The notes: generated by a model from the letters alone, not told the origin. DNA of 64,000 nt from Paracamarosporium sp. OC-R06-R3 (GCA_019828545.1 JACVRA010000474.1:1-64000); one strand, 5' to 3'. Positions 11,144 to 21,879 are shown, numbered from the stretch's first letter. Program-made: numbers and translations.

Positions 11144-11860
11144 ATGGAGCACATAGGCACGCTACAAAAGATTATAAACTGTTCACTCTGCGCGCAGCAG
11201 GTCCGCGCTTCCGATTTCGAGTTCCGCACACACGCCGCGAGTCACGGTTCTCAAACAATACTCTATTGCTCGGGGTGCAACTTACTTCTCTACAACATAG
11301 ATGAAGCCATTCGTCACCGCGATCATATTGCCTGGTCTGAGAGACCAGAGTTTGGCTGTGTTCAGAAAAACAGGGGTACAAGGGGCCACAAGCCGCACAT
11401 ACAGCTCTCAGCTTTCTATACATTCAACCATTACGGAAACGAAGGAGAGGTTTGGAGGGGTGTACATGTTCACAAAGAAACACAAGAGGTAGTTATATAT
11501 TCTGTTTTGCGGCCACTGTTACCAGGACAGATGGAGCCCCAGACATGGCGGTTCATAAGTAGGATTCCGCTCTGGAATTGGTTGTTGGGTACAAATTTCA
11601 CGGCAAGCAAGCATCTCTTCCCATACTTTAGTATGACCACGGTGGCTTTCGATAAAATTGCAGACAAGCTAGCTTTAACCCTTGGAGAAGATGCAACAAT
11701 GCTAAGCGTAGTGTGGGACATCAGGCAGGGTGTGGATTTATGGGCAGAATTCCGCTGTGACGCATGCGGCAGCACCCCTTTAGGGAACTCTGATTCTATA
11801 AGCAGACATTTTCGGAAACAGCATAGTATAGTGTGGGCTAGCAAGGAGTTGCGCGCATAG
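11144..11860 (+). CDS. hypothetical protein with C2H2-like zinc fingers
   Basis: This 238-aa single-exon ORF starts at the ATG at 11144. Three Cys/His patterns are visible: CSLCAQQV followed by a His pair near residues 30-34, YCSGCNLLLY followed by an HxxxH, and near the C-terminus FRCDACGS followed by HFRKQH. Spacing is close to C2H2 fingers but not canonical. The middle region has no domain I recognise. It lies inside the repeat-bounded 3.7-kb tract, so it may be a passenger or a gene of an unknown element. It could bind nucleic acid, but that is inference only. Confidence 0.5.
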   Translation: MEHIGTLQKIINCSLCAQQVRASDFEFRTHAASHGSQTILYCSGCNLLLYNIDEAIRHRDHIAWSERPEFGCVQKNRGTRGHKPHIQLSAFYTFNHYGNEGEVWRGVHVHKETQEVVIYSVLRPLLPGQMEPQTWRFISRIPLWNWLLGTNFTASKHLFPYFSMTTVAFDKIADKLALTLGEDATMLSVVWDIRQGVDLWAEFRCDACGSTPLGNSDSISRHFRKQHSIVWASKELRA

Positions 11861-12251
11861 GAGTGTGTATCTCATGCTGTTCTCTACACAGATAAAAGAG
11901 ATGGGATTTGCACATGGCACAGCACTAGGATGTACCTATGAATCTACTGCTTCTCACTCACCATAATCTTCCGATTATAGCCGTGCTTACCTATGCTCGG
12001 TTAACTCTTATGTGTGCGTGTCTCGAGTCGCGTGACTGCCTTATCCGTCAATGACTTTTCCAACAAAGCGTCTTCTCACTGGAGCACCACTCAAAACCTG
12101 AAGCCTTTGCGTCTATCTTCCATTGCTCCCTTTCAACCCTACGCCTTCTACCACTAAAGCATCCCGCGCAAACAGGTACGCTCGCTTTGTATAAGCCATA
12201 CACAAGCTGAGACTTGCAAGCTGCACTCGATTACCCGGTTATCTGTCTACG

Positions 12252-13402
12252 ATGGCCCCACGAACGCGTTCTCGCCGACAACAAGAACAGGCCGCTGTAG
12301 GCGAGGCAGCGGATAGTCGCAACGCTTTAAGGGAAGACGGTAAGTAATATGCTCACAATTGTCTAGCTATATGCCAATAGCTGATACTTCCTGAGCGTGA
12401 TTCGTCTCGAGAAGCGCAAGAACTGTACCCTGTCGAAGGCGCAGACCCGAATATTGAAGATAGTGACCCAGAAGGTGACCAAGACATCAGGAGTCTATCG
12501 CAAGAGGCGCGACAATCATTCCCCCTTGAAGATAAAGACAAGGATGTTGAGGACGACATCCTAGCCAATGATCAGAACATCAAGAGCATCGTGGATTACT
12601 TCTACAAGCTGGCGGAGCATATCAATTCACATAAACGGGAAGACACTATTACTCGCACATTATTACGCTGTATAATGTTAGGTGATTGGAGCTCAAACAA
12701 TCTATTTGCGATTGCATACGAGTTCGACGTGCACGACATCTTTTTGAAGGGTAGATGCACTATTTACGACCTCTACATGGTCCAGCAAAACGCAGAGCAC
12801 CCTGCGAAACCACTTAATAACCCAACGTTTACTGCTGAGCAGTATAGATTGCCACCTATCTGTCAACTTGATAGCTATAAGCAAGGTGCGTAGAAGATGA
12901 CGGCGATGCCTGACGTCCTTAGCGTTGCAAGGATAAGCTTTACACAATTCGCAACCGACTCTGTCTCAGACTGGATGTCGAAGAGGAAACGCCAGTGGAA
13001 CGAGGTAGAAAGGGAGCAAGAAGATGCTAAAGAGCGCGTTGTTACTGTCATATGCTAAGCTTTTCTTCAGAGCGACCCTCTCGTATGTCTTATGTCTGTC
13101 GTTAAGTGCGGTGCTAACTCTTACCTAGCTTCGTTTTGTATTCCCGTTTCGCCCGAGCAAGCCAGGTATCGTTGCAAAGCTTACAACGACTGAAACTTCC
13201 CAGAGAGCTCGGCAAGGTACTAAATTTGGAACAATATGTCTTGGTTTTGTCTGGCAGGACGGGGTCACGAAAGCACTACCACTCAACATTTCCGTTGTTG
13301 GCGGGCGAGACTCTAGAACCCAAGTTAGATATGGCGACTGGTCAACATTTCCAAAGTCTTTATCAGGCTACTCTATGGAGGTGTCTACAGATGAGTTTTA
13401 GC
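12252..13402 (+). pseudogene. broken gene of unknown family, plus-strand copy
   Basis: Coding character is strong in blocks: an acidic N-terminal part, then IVDYFYKLAEHINSHKRED, TITRTLLRCIMLGDWSSNN, LPPICQLDSYK, VARISF and DSVSDWMSKRKRQWNE. After two likely introns comes a frame with LRFVFPFRPSKPGIV and FVWQDGVTKALPLNISVV, ending at 13400-13402. The parts do not join cleanly: an in-frame TAG sits at 12891-12893, and the first intron would need mismatched phases. A diverged inverted copy lies at 13363-14400. I do not recognise the family. A misjudged multi-intron gene is the alternative to a pseudogene. Confidence 0.45.
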
Positions 13403-14400
13403 TCATCCCTCCTGTCCGTGAGATATTTGATCTGCGTAGCGGCCTCAAATAGTCGTGAATCAATAGTAGCGGCGTAGAGTCCGTAGGCCAGAATCCGTCT
13501 CTCGTTCTCCACTCGTTCTAGATCGTATGGTCGTAGGATGCCCACATCAATATTGGACTTGCGTAGCACAGCTTCAACACCTGTAATCCTAAGACTTGTT
13601 AATTTCAGGTAGAAATAGATTTTAATACCAAGAACCTTGATGTAGATTGAATGTGGGCCAGTTGGTGCGCAGAGTCCAAGACGGACTTGAGTTAGCTCAG
13701 CTAAGAAGGCGAATTCTTCAGCTGAGTACGTTATCGTCTCTAATGGGGTGCGTGACACGGTAACCCTGCCACTAGTAGCATTGATAGCGTCCTTTGGAGA
13801 AGGCAGGGTGCGCGACAGAATAATCTCAGGGCTAATAGCGCTAATAGCGCTCGCAGAGGGAGAAGGGGTGCGTGATAGAGTGACTTCGTAGGCGGCATGC
13901 GCTTGCGACAGCCTTACCCTTTTGCTGGCTGATGACGCTTCTTCATTGAATCCGGTAACACCCTTTTCCTCGTCATTAAAGCGCTTGACCGCATCTTGCG
14001 TGCTCGCGGTCGGTTGTAATGCTGGCCCATGTTGGGATTCGTTCTTTCGCCGCCTCTTGTTTTATTGCTATGTCGGTCCAGAAATGGCTTTCGCGTGGAC
14101 GCCAGTCTGCGACAGGGTCGGTTGTGAACTTGATCCTGGCGACGCTGGGTATATTGAGAATGGCCTCATACGGCCAACTTGTAGCTCTCGATCCGATCAA
14201 CGGAAGGCAGTTCGTGACAGTTTGCAGTCAATGTCAGTCCGTCTAATGATTTTGCGATATGATAAATATTCGGCTCTACTATGTATAAGTAACGATAAGA
14301 TTCACATTGCTTTGATTGCGACGGTGAACGGGTTTGTTCGAGTCTCGGCCGTTCAGCATCATGTAGCGTAGCAAGGTCTAAGTAATCGTGGATTTCTCTT
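13363..14400 (-). pseudogene. broken gene, inverted diverged copy of 12252-13402
   Basis: Read on the minus strand from about 14395, this shows the same blocks as the plus copy in the same order: TIT-stop-TLLRYMML, LPSVDRIESYK, VARIKF and DPVADWRPRE, then AAKERI matching DAKERV. Stops (tag, tga) and frame shifts interrupt it. Downstream a cleaner open stretch runs to a stop at 13363 with SRTP repeats and VTVSRTPLETITYSAEEF, for which I find no partner in the plus copy. The family is unknown. The many C/T-type differences fit RIP-like decay. Confidence 0.45.
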
Positions 14401-14410
14401 AACCCAACCG

Positions 14411-14498
14411 GCCCATATCATATCTATAGATTAAGTTAGAAATACATACCTGAAAAATCGTCCAACATACTCATATATCTCCATCGTCGTGATGTAAT
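14411..14498 (+). repeat. right direct repeat, partner of 10673-10760
   Basis: This is the second copy of the bounding repeat, in direct orientation, directly before the 3' end of the minus-strand gene at 14523. Compared with the left copy it is more A/T-rich, as expected if it took most of the C-to-T and G-to-A changes. Confidence 0.7.
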
Positions 14499-14522
14499 TC
14501 CTTTGGCGACCCAACGGGTGCC

Positions 14523-16087
14523 TTACTTTTCCTCCTTTTCTCCCCTTACACCCACGCCACCCAGGACGCCTCCAAGCAAACCGCCAACACCTTTTTGCAC
14601 ACCTCCAAGTGTACTCCCTACGCCGCCAACAAAGTCTCCCTTGCCGAAATTGCCTATGCCATCACCCAGTCCCTTAGTGATGCCGGTGACCGCGTCACCG
14701 GCACCCTTTCCAACTCCTCCCAGGACATCGTCGCCGAGTGGACCCCCGATACTACTCCCCAATCCTCCGATGGCGTCCCCGACAGTGTTCCCGAGCCCCT
14801 GTTAATTTTCGCGGATCAGTCTTGCAAGTAAAGCAGGGGGCGAACATAAGGAAAAGCTGGGAGAGACACACACCTTGCCGACTCCGCCGACTGTATTTCC
14901 TACGCCTGAACTGAGCCCGCTGGCTGTGCCTTTGAGATCGCCCTTACCAATGGCGTTTGTTGTCTTGCTCACGGTGCCTTGTACGCCCTAGAACCCCATT
15001 TAGTATGTCGGGGAGGTTCGAAGTAGGCTGGGAAGGACGAAGACTGACCTTTGTGGCATACCCTGTGGTGTTGTAGAGGTTGTCTACTGTATCAGTGGTT
15101 GTCTTGCCCACGCCATCCGTGATATGCTTCACCGGCTTGCCAACACCAGCGGGTACTTTATCCAACCCCTTCCCTGCCACACCTGTAACACCACTTACAG
15201 TGCTATTGAGCCCTGTAGTAGCGCTATCAGCCACTGTGTTTACTGTTCCCGTCGTGAGGCCGACACCCTTGTTCAGAGTGCCAGTCACTGCATTCGATGC
15301 AGTCCCGACAACGCCTGGCTTTTTCGGGGTCGTAGCAGGCACGGTTTTCTTTACTGCGGTGGGTGTGGGCTTTGTACCGTCGGCATTAACGCCTAACTTG
15401 GCTGGTGTCTTCTTGATGGGTGTTGCTTTTGATGTGGTCGAGGTCGTGCTTGCTGTCGCCTTTGCTGGTGTAGTGCTTTTCGTGGCATTTATTTTTGGTG
15501 CGGAGCTGGTTGCATTCTTTATGTTGGGTCCTTTTACTGCTGGCGTGGATGCTGTCGATGCAGGTGTGGTTTTCTTCGCAGAAACAGGCGTCTTCGTAGC
15601 GGTCTTAGGCGCATCGTTGACCACTTTCTTGCTTGCAGTGACAGGCGTTTTTTTCACCGGCGTTACGCTGGAGTTAGTCGACGCGGAAGTTGTTGTCTTA
15701 TTTGTACCAACGGGAGTAGGCTTCACAAGCGTACCCTTCGCAGTAGGCGTCGAGTTCTGTGCTGTCGGAGTTGATGTTCTGGTAAGTTTCGCAGGTGCTT
15801 TCCGAACCGGTGTGGCTGAAGTTCCCGCTGTCTTCGCCGTAGCTGTTGTCTTCTTGACTGGCGTCGCAGCTTTCTGTGTTGCTGAAGTGGTGGTCTTATT
15901 AGCTGATGAGGGCGTCTTCTTCGCTGCTGCAGGAGAACCACCCTGTGCGACCTTTTGCAGATTTGCTACGCCAGCTACATTCGTCAAAATCACATCACGT
16001 ATAAAATGGGTAGACAAATCTTAGGATCGCATGTGACGTACTTTGAAGCGCAGCATTCTGCTGCTTCAACTGATCTACGGCTGACAT
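14523..16087 (-). CDS. low-complexity Thr/Lys/Pro and Gly-rich protein, unknown function
   Basis: Four exons (16042-16087, 15049-15974, 14874-14987, 14523-14798; introns 67, 61 and 75 nt) give 453 aa. A short N-terminal part (MSAVDQLKQQNAALQ, a possible coiled coil) leads to about 220 residues built from Thr, Ala, Ser, Lys and Pro with many TPVKK, KKTP and SAKKT motifs. The C-terminal half is Gly/Val/Thr-rich with degenerate GxGK and GVGG repeats. There is no signal peptide or membrane segment. The basic S/T-P-K-K motifs recall linker-histone tails or CDK sites, but no globular H1 domain is present. All exon phases close, so the model is sound even though the function is unknown. Confidence 0.75.
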
Positions 16088-16613
16088 TTTGTTTGCTCAG
16101 TAATCGCGTGTAGGCTTCAAAATCTAGAAATAGAGGCCTGTAAACCTCCGAATAATGGTATAGCGATGAAATATGCAACAGGCCATAGACTAAGGCTGTG
16201 TTGTTCGCCGACATTGATGTTGGCGATATATATCCCATGACGCATACGTCACTACGCAGATCAGCGTCACTCGACCAGGTTTCGGCTAGGTAGGATCAGC
16301 ATCGCCGGGAACGCGCGATCGCAAGGGTTGCGGGGTTCCGCGAGCCGGGAAACAACAACATGCCAAGTCTGCTCTGAACATAGTTCTAGGATTTAGCCTC
16401 AGCATCTTCTAACAATATAGAAGTTGCAGCCACCATCTGATGGCATGTATACTGTACAGATCCTCATCCAATGCAGTACCTCAAACCTGAAGCTCTCAAC
16501 GCTAATATGGGTATCAATGCTAGAAACACCCTCTTCATAACTGCATCCAAAGCGTAAATCGCTTACTGTAGCCATCGAGGTTCGCAGACATATAGAAAAA
16601 TCAGCCAACAAGG
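16088..16613. other. intergenic, nothing recognised
   Basis: This lies between the start of the low-complexity gene and the stop of the PIF1-like gene, both on the minus strand. It must hold the promoter of the former. No clear TATA box, repeat or RNA gene was seen. Confidence 0.5.
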
Positions 16614-18867
16614 TCACTCTAAGCCGAATTGTATACCAAACTTTTCGTGCAGAAATTCCTTCACTTGCGGGTTTCCAGAACCCTGGGCGGATGATGGAAA
16701 AGATACAACTTTAAGGCCTTCGAGCGACCGCGCACGACTGACTATGCAAGCATAAGTAAGTTATTTAAGCCAAGGAAGAGGTAACACTCACGTGCAACGT
16801 ATGCTTGGCCTTGTTCGAAAGACTTCGATAGATCTACCACAACTCGATTCAACGTCATACCCTGTTCGTGTTACTCGCGTCCTCGTTACTTTATAGTCCT
16901 ATATAGGTACTTACTTGACTCTTATGTGTCGTCATAGCCCAAGCAGCCATGAGAGGAATCTGCGTCCTCGACAACAGACTGTGTGGTGTGGTGTCTCCAA
17001 GCTGGTTGACCGTACACTCTGCATAAATCGTCCTCTGCACACCGTTCAAGAAGCTGCGCATGATGTATAATCAGTTGAAGAACCTTAGCATTGCATATGC
17101 CATATTAGCTTACCGAACGATAGGCCACGCCTTGAACTCCATCTGGTTGGCGTACTCCTTCAGTTGCCATTCGCGAAATACGGCATGGTCGCCTTGCAGC
17201 ACCGGGGTATCAAACATAGGGAACCCGTCCCGCTTCTCGCGATTAGTAGCCGATCTCGGCAGCATTTTCGGATCATAGTCTTCAAAGCCTTGGATCGTGC
17301 CCTGGGAGCCGTTGACTAATCCTGAAGCTATGTCAAGATTGTGTAGAAGCACTACAAGCATACCCTTCTTCAACTTGATCTGGCTCTCGAAACGATGTTC
17401 GCTCAATGCCTGCAAAGAGCCATCAAATGCTTTGAGTTCACCTTTTGTCCTGAGGTTACCGTGGGCTTCATTCCATTTGAAGTGGTCGAGGCATCGGTAT
17501 GTTCGTTCCACAGAGCGTAATGCCCTGAACCTCTCCTCGTTGACTCGATTAACTTCTGCCCTCGTCGCGAAGAGTTGAATAGCATTTCGAGTTTCGGATT
17601 TGTGATCCAAAAGAAGATGTATTTCAGGTGGTAAGAGTCGAACACCCATCCTTAGTTTGTTCAACATATTTATGAAGGCTTTGTCGCTTTGTCGATGGAT
17701 TTGGGTTAGATTTACATGGGCAAAATTGCATTCTTGCCATGCTTTCGAACGGAACGCCCATTTGTCAATATCCTTGTAGACTCCATGCGCCCTGCACTTG
17801 TATTCCGTTTCGTCTTTGTTCACAATTGTTTCTCTGCCGCATTCGATGCAGTGTCTGAACGGTTTGACCGGAGGTAATTGGCAAAAGTCACCCGTTACAA
17901 CGACCTGAACACCACCGAAAGCACATTCGTTATTTCTTGCCTCTTTCATTAAAGCGTTGAGGCGCTCAAAATGGTGGTTCTCGACCATACTGATTTCGTC
18001 GATGACTAGAACGTCCGTTTCGATTAGTCGGCTACGAACGAACTTGCCGTGTGCACCAGCCCTCAAGTCTTTAAGTGGCTTCTTGTGGTGATCTGGGGTC
18101 CAGCCAGCGTATGTCCACGTAGTGGACCCGTTGATATCGAGAGCAGCTCGGCCGGTCGGAGCAACGATGTTGACTTTCAAGTGTCTTTCCCTAAAGCGCT
18201 TCACGAAGGCCTTGAGTACTGTAGATTTACCACACCCAGCCGAGCCTGTATAGAATACGTTTTTGCCGCTTGTTATCAGATCCACCAAGTCGGCCTGTTC
18301 TGTGCACAATATAGGTTCTACGATAGGTACAACGTCTGCCACTGGATTATCAACCGACGCAACGGATTGAATGGGCCGCGGAGGGTCGGCAGTGTTGTTG
18401 AACGATTTGACAAGTTTTTGAAACTCTGGGGTTGAAGCGTTTCCCGCACCGTTCATCTGATGATATCTCCCTGGAACGGGCAACGAATCCAAATCCAATG
18501 GATTGTTGTGTGTTCCTACGGCAGGCGATTGCGGATGAAGTGCTGATTGCTGTTTATATGCTTCAGGCCGCTGCGCGCTGGTTCTCGGCAGTGGTGGTAG
18601 ATCATCGTCCTCGTCCAATAAGTCGATGATATCCAAAGGCTGTCTGCGGATCTCTACGGGCGGCTTTCCCGCAGACATATGGGCGTTCGCTGCAGAAGTG
18701 TTGGATAGGCTGGGAGTTCCTGAGATATGTTGCCGTTTGGGCGGCGGTTGGTGTGACCCGACATCTTCCCTGTGCCGCTTCCTCTGTTGGTTTGCAGAAA
18801 CCGTTGAAACTGCATCCACATGCATGCTAAAGTTTTGCCATGGATAGACCTGTTGCCGCTGCACCAT
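16614..18867 (-). CDS. PIF1-family DNA helicase
   Basis: Four exons (17114-18867, 16915-17053, 16792-16861, 16614-16741; introns 60, 50 and 50 nt) give 696 aa. After a disordered N-terminus of about 185 residues come Walker A GSAGCGKST (208-216), PTGRAA, Walker B with DEIS (290-293), and GDFCQLPPV (326-334). The spliced C-terminal motifs are TTHKSQGMTLNRVVVDL and AYVALSRARSLEGL. PIF1 helicases unwind 5'-3' and act at telomeres, G-quadruplexes and mitochondrial DNA. An insert after GDFCQLPPV carries C340, C343, C358 and H361, a possible zinc site. The start is supported by an in-frame stop three codons upstream; an upstream spliced exon with a mitochondrial presequence is not excluded. Confidence 0.88.
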
Positions 18868-19335
18868 GGCCTTCTATCACCGGGCCCGTTGCCCCTGGGA
18901 GTAAATTGTATCGTATGGAGGCTCGGCACCTGCCTGGTGCATGCGACCGGGCTGCGACGGTGTGTCGTACGGCAAGGATCTTTGGGGATGAGGTCCGAAT
19001 AACCATAAGATGAGGATAGTGTGCGTGGAGAGCAGCGATCGTTCGGCCAGGGCAAGGGGGCGCAAGGAGGTTATCGAATGTTTTAGTGCTGAAAAGTCGC
19101 AAAGCGTGAATCACTGTTCAAGTGAGAGGGGAAGGATCCCAGTGCACATCAAACGCGTGGCGCAAGACACGGAATCTACGCGAAATCAAACGCTAGTCCA
19201 GCCTTACCTGATGCTACGTACCGCTAAGAAATCACATAAATATTTTAAGCACAGATGGCGAATTTGTATCAAACCGAGTTGAGCATTGGGTCTAAATACA
19301 GCTTTTAAGCCGGCTAGCAGATACCTTTATCCCGA
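18868..19335. other. intergenic, promoter of the PIF1-like gene
   Basis: A minus-strand ORF with a basic N-terminus (MIHALRLFSTKTF, 18827-19114) overlaps the PIF1 start in another frame and might be an upstream exon. I saw no splice sites that join it convincingly. Confidence 0.4.
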
Positions 19336-21879
19336 CTACTCAGAAAACCGGCAGGTAACTCCGTTATGCTCACACCTTCCACATGGCTTGTTATAGTCAC
19401 ACTTCTGCTTCCTACGCTTACAGTTCGAACATGATATCGGTTTCGCAGAAGTAGCCCGATCTTCGCAAGTCTCATTCTCTCCCGATTGTCTACACCTTCC
19501 GCACGGCCGATGCCCGTCACAAGACTTCTTCCTGCGAAAACAATTGGTGCAGGTTTTGTTGAGTTTAAACCGTTGGGCAGGGTTCGATATCGTCTCTGGC
19601 GTTTGTGCTGCTACTATCCGCTCCTCCTCTTCCTCTTCATCGCGCTCATCTTGTGACGTGTAGGCACTCGTCATGGCTGAGTTAGGTCCGAGTATCAATT
19701 TCTGTCTTTTCCGCCTAGGCATCTCTGATTCCAGATCCATGCCTTCGCTCTTGGCTCTTCCATGCCCTAACCACCCTGGTTTAGCCCAAACAGGTTGTAG
19801 GAAGCCATCTATGTGGACGCCCCCGATTTTACGCTCCTCATTGTCGGAGTCGTTTGTTCGAGGGTCATATCCGTGCTTGCGCCGGACATGCTCTGTGAGA
19901 CGATTAGAACCACTGAACTCCTTTAGGCTACCTGGACAGTCCAAATGTGGGCATCGCAGGCTACCAACATCGAAGTATGGTCGTTTTGCCAACGGTGTCG
20001 GGTTCCTTTCCAATGTCTCATGTACGTAGAGTATGTCGTCGGAAACCGGTTTCATGAAAGCGTTAGCTGAATTGTTAGTTTGAGGATCATAGCAATGGGT
20101 GTGCTTGACATGTTTGATCGTGTCGGAAGGGTATTTCCACAGTCTTCCGCATCCTCGATGTGGGCACTGGAGAGTGCCAGGCTTGAAATATGGACGTTTA
20201 GGCAACATTGTCCCCCCCAGGCCTACCTCGCTGGGAGCCGAGACCATGGAAGGCGTGTATTGGACTGGTTCTGTAGTAGGATGCGCAGCCCGGCTTTCGT
20301 CGAAGATCCGAAAACTCATACCTTCACCGAATAGAGATGCGCAACGTTGGGACGTACGTGCAATCGCGTGTTTATTCCAACCGGCGATAGCTGCTAAACC
20401 AAGCAATTCGCTCCAATCCATCAGCCCAACCTCCCTCCGGGTCTCTGAACTGGTAGAAGCGTTGCTACCACGGCTGCTATTGCTCGAGGTTGAACGGGCA
20501 CGCACCTTCCGTCCTATTTCGGGCAAGTTAGCATGCTCCCCATCCTCGCTTTCGTCATCGGCGCCATAATTTGATGCTGATTCGCTATTTGGAGAAGTGG
20601 GCGCTTTCTGCTTCGGTCTGTGAGCTGTCGAAGCCTGACCGTTCTTGTCGTGCGCACGTGACCGCGATTGAAGCCTTAGTCGCGGTCTGAACCGCGGTGC
20701 TGGAGTTTCTCTATCTGTAAGATAGTCGCTTCCAGAGCCAGAACGATAAGCACGGTCGCGGGTGTGATTAAGTCGGTTCCGACGGACTGCAAACGCCAGC
20801 TTGTCTAGACTAGAAAGCAGCGAATTGATAGAAGGCTCCAGTATCCGTCTAGCCTCATCATCATCCGCGAGGAAAGCAGCCTCAATTGTTGGTTCGTGTA
20901 TACCCGATAAACTTTGGTGCCTCGTCGTCTCTAATGGCGCGCTCTCTGACTCGCTGCCGATACCTAGGTTCTCCGACGTACTTCTCGCCCGGTCGTCTTC
21001 GGTGTCGACCTCTAGATCATGTAACCTTCTAGATATCTGCTCACCATCCGTCTCGGACGAATAAAGGTTAGAACTGGCGCCCTTGGCCTTCTTCTTTTTT
21101 CTCTGGATTTTCGTGTCGCTTGCTTTGCTGACGCTAGACCCAGCTTCCATGTCGGTCTCAGAGTGTGAGCTGGGAAAAGGCGAGTAGGAGTGGATGTGAT
21201 GTTCGGTGTGCGGCTTCGTATCCTTGTCGCTGGCCAAACGCGCTGCCCATTTCTCTTTTGCCGTCCGAAGAAACAATGCAAGGATTTCTTCTTGCATCAC
21301 TTTCCCGCCGTCACGACCTCTGGAACTGTCGATGTACCATCCGTCTTCATCGTCTTCTGTTCTGGCCGATATAAACTCTTTGCCCAAAAGACGCTTCGGG
21401 GGTAACGGCCATGCAGTCCACAGCTTTGGAGGCACTAAATCTGCTTCCAATTCGCCGGTAAGGGGATCCTTATATTGCAACTGCTCGCCCTTCCTCAACC
21501 ACGAGTCTTTGCTCTGCCAATCCTTAACCTCCTCAAGTTGCTGCACAGGACGGCGCAGGCGACGCTTGAGACTATGTGTATTGTAAAGGTGAGCGGCAAG
21601 GTCTGCAGATTCGATGTCTTCCAACGACGCTGCAAGTTTGCGATCCGCTGCTGTATGTCTCCGCCATGATTGGGGCTTGATTGTGGGGCGTTCGAGATGA
21701 GTAACTCCCACATCCGAAGAGCTTGGCTGAAAATCTTCATCAAGGGAGTCGTCAGGATCGGGTACAAGAGTAAACGTAGTTGTGATTGGATCTTGCGCGT
21801 TCTGAGGGCTTGAGGAGCGTTCTGAAAACGACGGCGAGGGCGAGGGTAAAACGCTATCGTCACCACCAAACAAGGACAT
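19336..21879 (-). CDS. zinc-finger protein: C2H2-like pair plus tandem C-terminal Zn2Cys6 clusters
   Basis: This is a single exon of 847 aa. The first 570 residues are mostly disordered and Ser-rich, with RRKRQK-type basic patches further on. Two C2H2-like fingers follow (LQCPHRGCGRLWKYPSD and LRCPHLDCPGSLKEFSG, each with a paired His). At the extreme C-terminus are two complete Zn2Cys6 patterns: C777, C780, C787, C793, C796, C805 (CX2CX6CX5CX2CX8C) and C817, C820, C827, C833, C836, C843 (CX2CX6CX5CX2CX6C). Fungal Zn2Cys6 factors normally carry one cluster near the N-terminus, so two at the end behind C2H2 fingers is unusual. There is no fungal-specific transcription factor middle domain. It is probably a nuclear DNA-binding protein; the target is unknown. 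Confidence 0.8.
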   Translation of the reverse strand: MSLFGGDDSVLPSPSPSFSERSSSPQNAQDPITTTFTLVPDPDDSLDEDFQPSSSDVGVTHLERPTIKPQSWRRHTAADRKLAASLEDIESADLAAHLYNTHSLKRRLRRPVQQLEEVKDWQSKDSWLRKGEQLQYKDPLTGELEADLVPPKLWTAWPLPPKRLLGKEFISARTEDDEDGWYIDSSRGRDGGKVMQEEILALFLRTAKEKWAARLASDKDTKPHTEHHIHSYSPFPSSHSETDMEAGSSVSKASDTKIQRKKKKAKGASSNLYSSETDGEQISRRLHDLEVDTEDDRARSTSENLGIGSESESAPLETTRHQSLSGIHEPTIEAAFLADDDEARRILEPSINSLLSSLDKLAFAVRRNRLNHTRDRAYRSGSGSDYLTDRETPAPRFRPRLRLQSRSRAHDKNGQASTAHRPKQKAPTSPNSESASNYGADDESEDGEHANLPEIGRKVRARSTSSNSSRGSNASTSSETRREVGLMDWSELLGLAAIAGWNKHAIARTSQRCASLFGEGMSFRIFDESRAAHPTTEPVQYTPSMVSAPSEVGLGGTMLPKRPYFKPGTLQCPHRGCGRLWKYPSDTIKHVKHTHCYDPQTNNSANAFMKPVSDDILYVHETLERNPTPLAKRPYFDVGSLRCPHLDCPGSLKEFSGSNRLTEHVRRKHGYDPRTNDSDNEERKIGGVHIDGFLQPVWAKPGWLGHGRAKSEGMDLESEMPRRKRQKLILGPNSAMTSAYTSQDERDEEEEEERIVAAQTPETISNPAQRFKLNKTCTNCFRRKKSCDGHRPCGRCRQSGENETCEDRATSAKPISCSNCKRRKQKCDYNKPCGRCEHNGVTCRFSE

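Larger units (their letters stand above)
10673..14498. mobile_element. putative old 3.7-kb insertion bounded by direct repeats
   Basis: Two diverged direct copies of one sequence bound this tract at an exact, gap-free offset of 3738 bp. Inside are a tRNA-Gln-like sequence, a C2H2-like ORF and two inverted broken copies of an unknown gene. The flanks are ordinary genes (xanthine dioxygenase and a low-complexity protein gene). I see no transposase, reverse transcriptase or integrase, so the class is unknown, and a segmental duplication could leave the same pattern. Confidence 0.3.

Noticed and set aside
14336..14349. Second copy of gttcgagtctcggc, also at 10992-11005
   Set aside because: The shared 14-mer does not extend, has no tRNA fold around it, and such matches are expected by chance in 64 kb.
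15080..16024. 314-codon plus-strand ORF rich in Val/Phe/Ala
   Set aside because: Antisense shadow of the Thr/Ala/Lys-rich exon at 15049-15974, whose four-exon model closes in frame.
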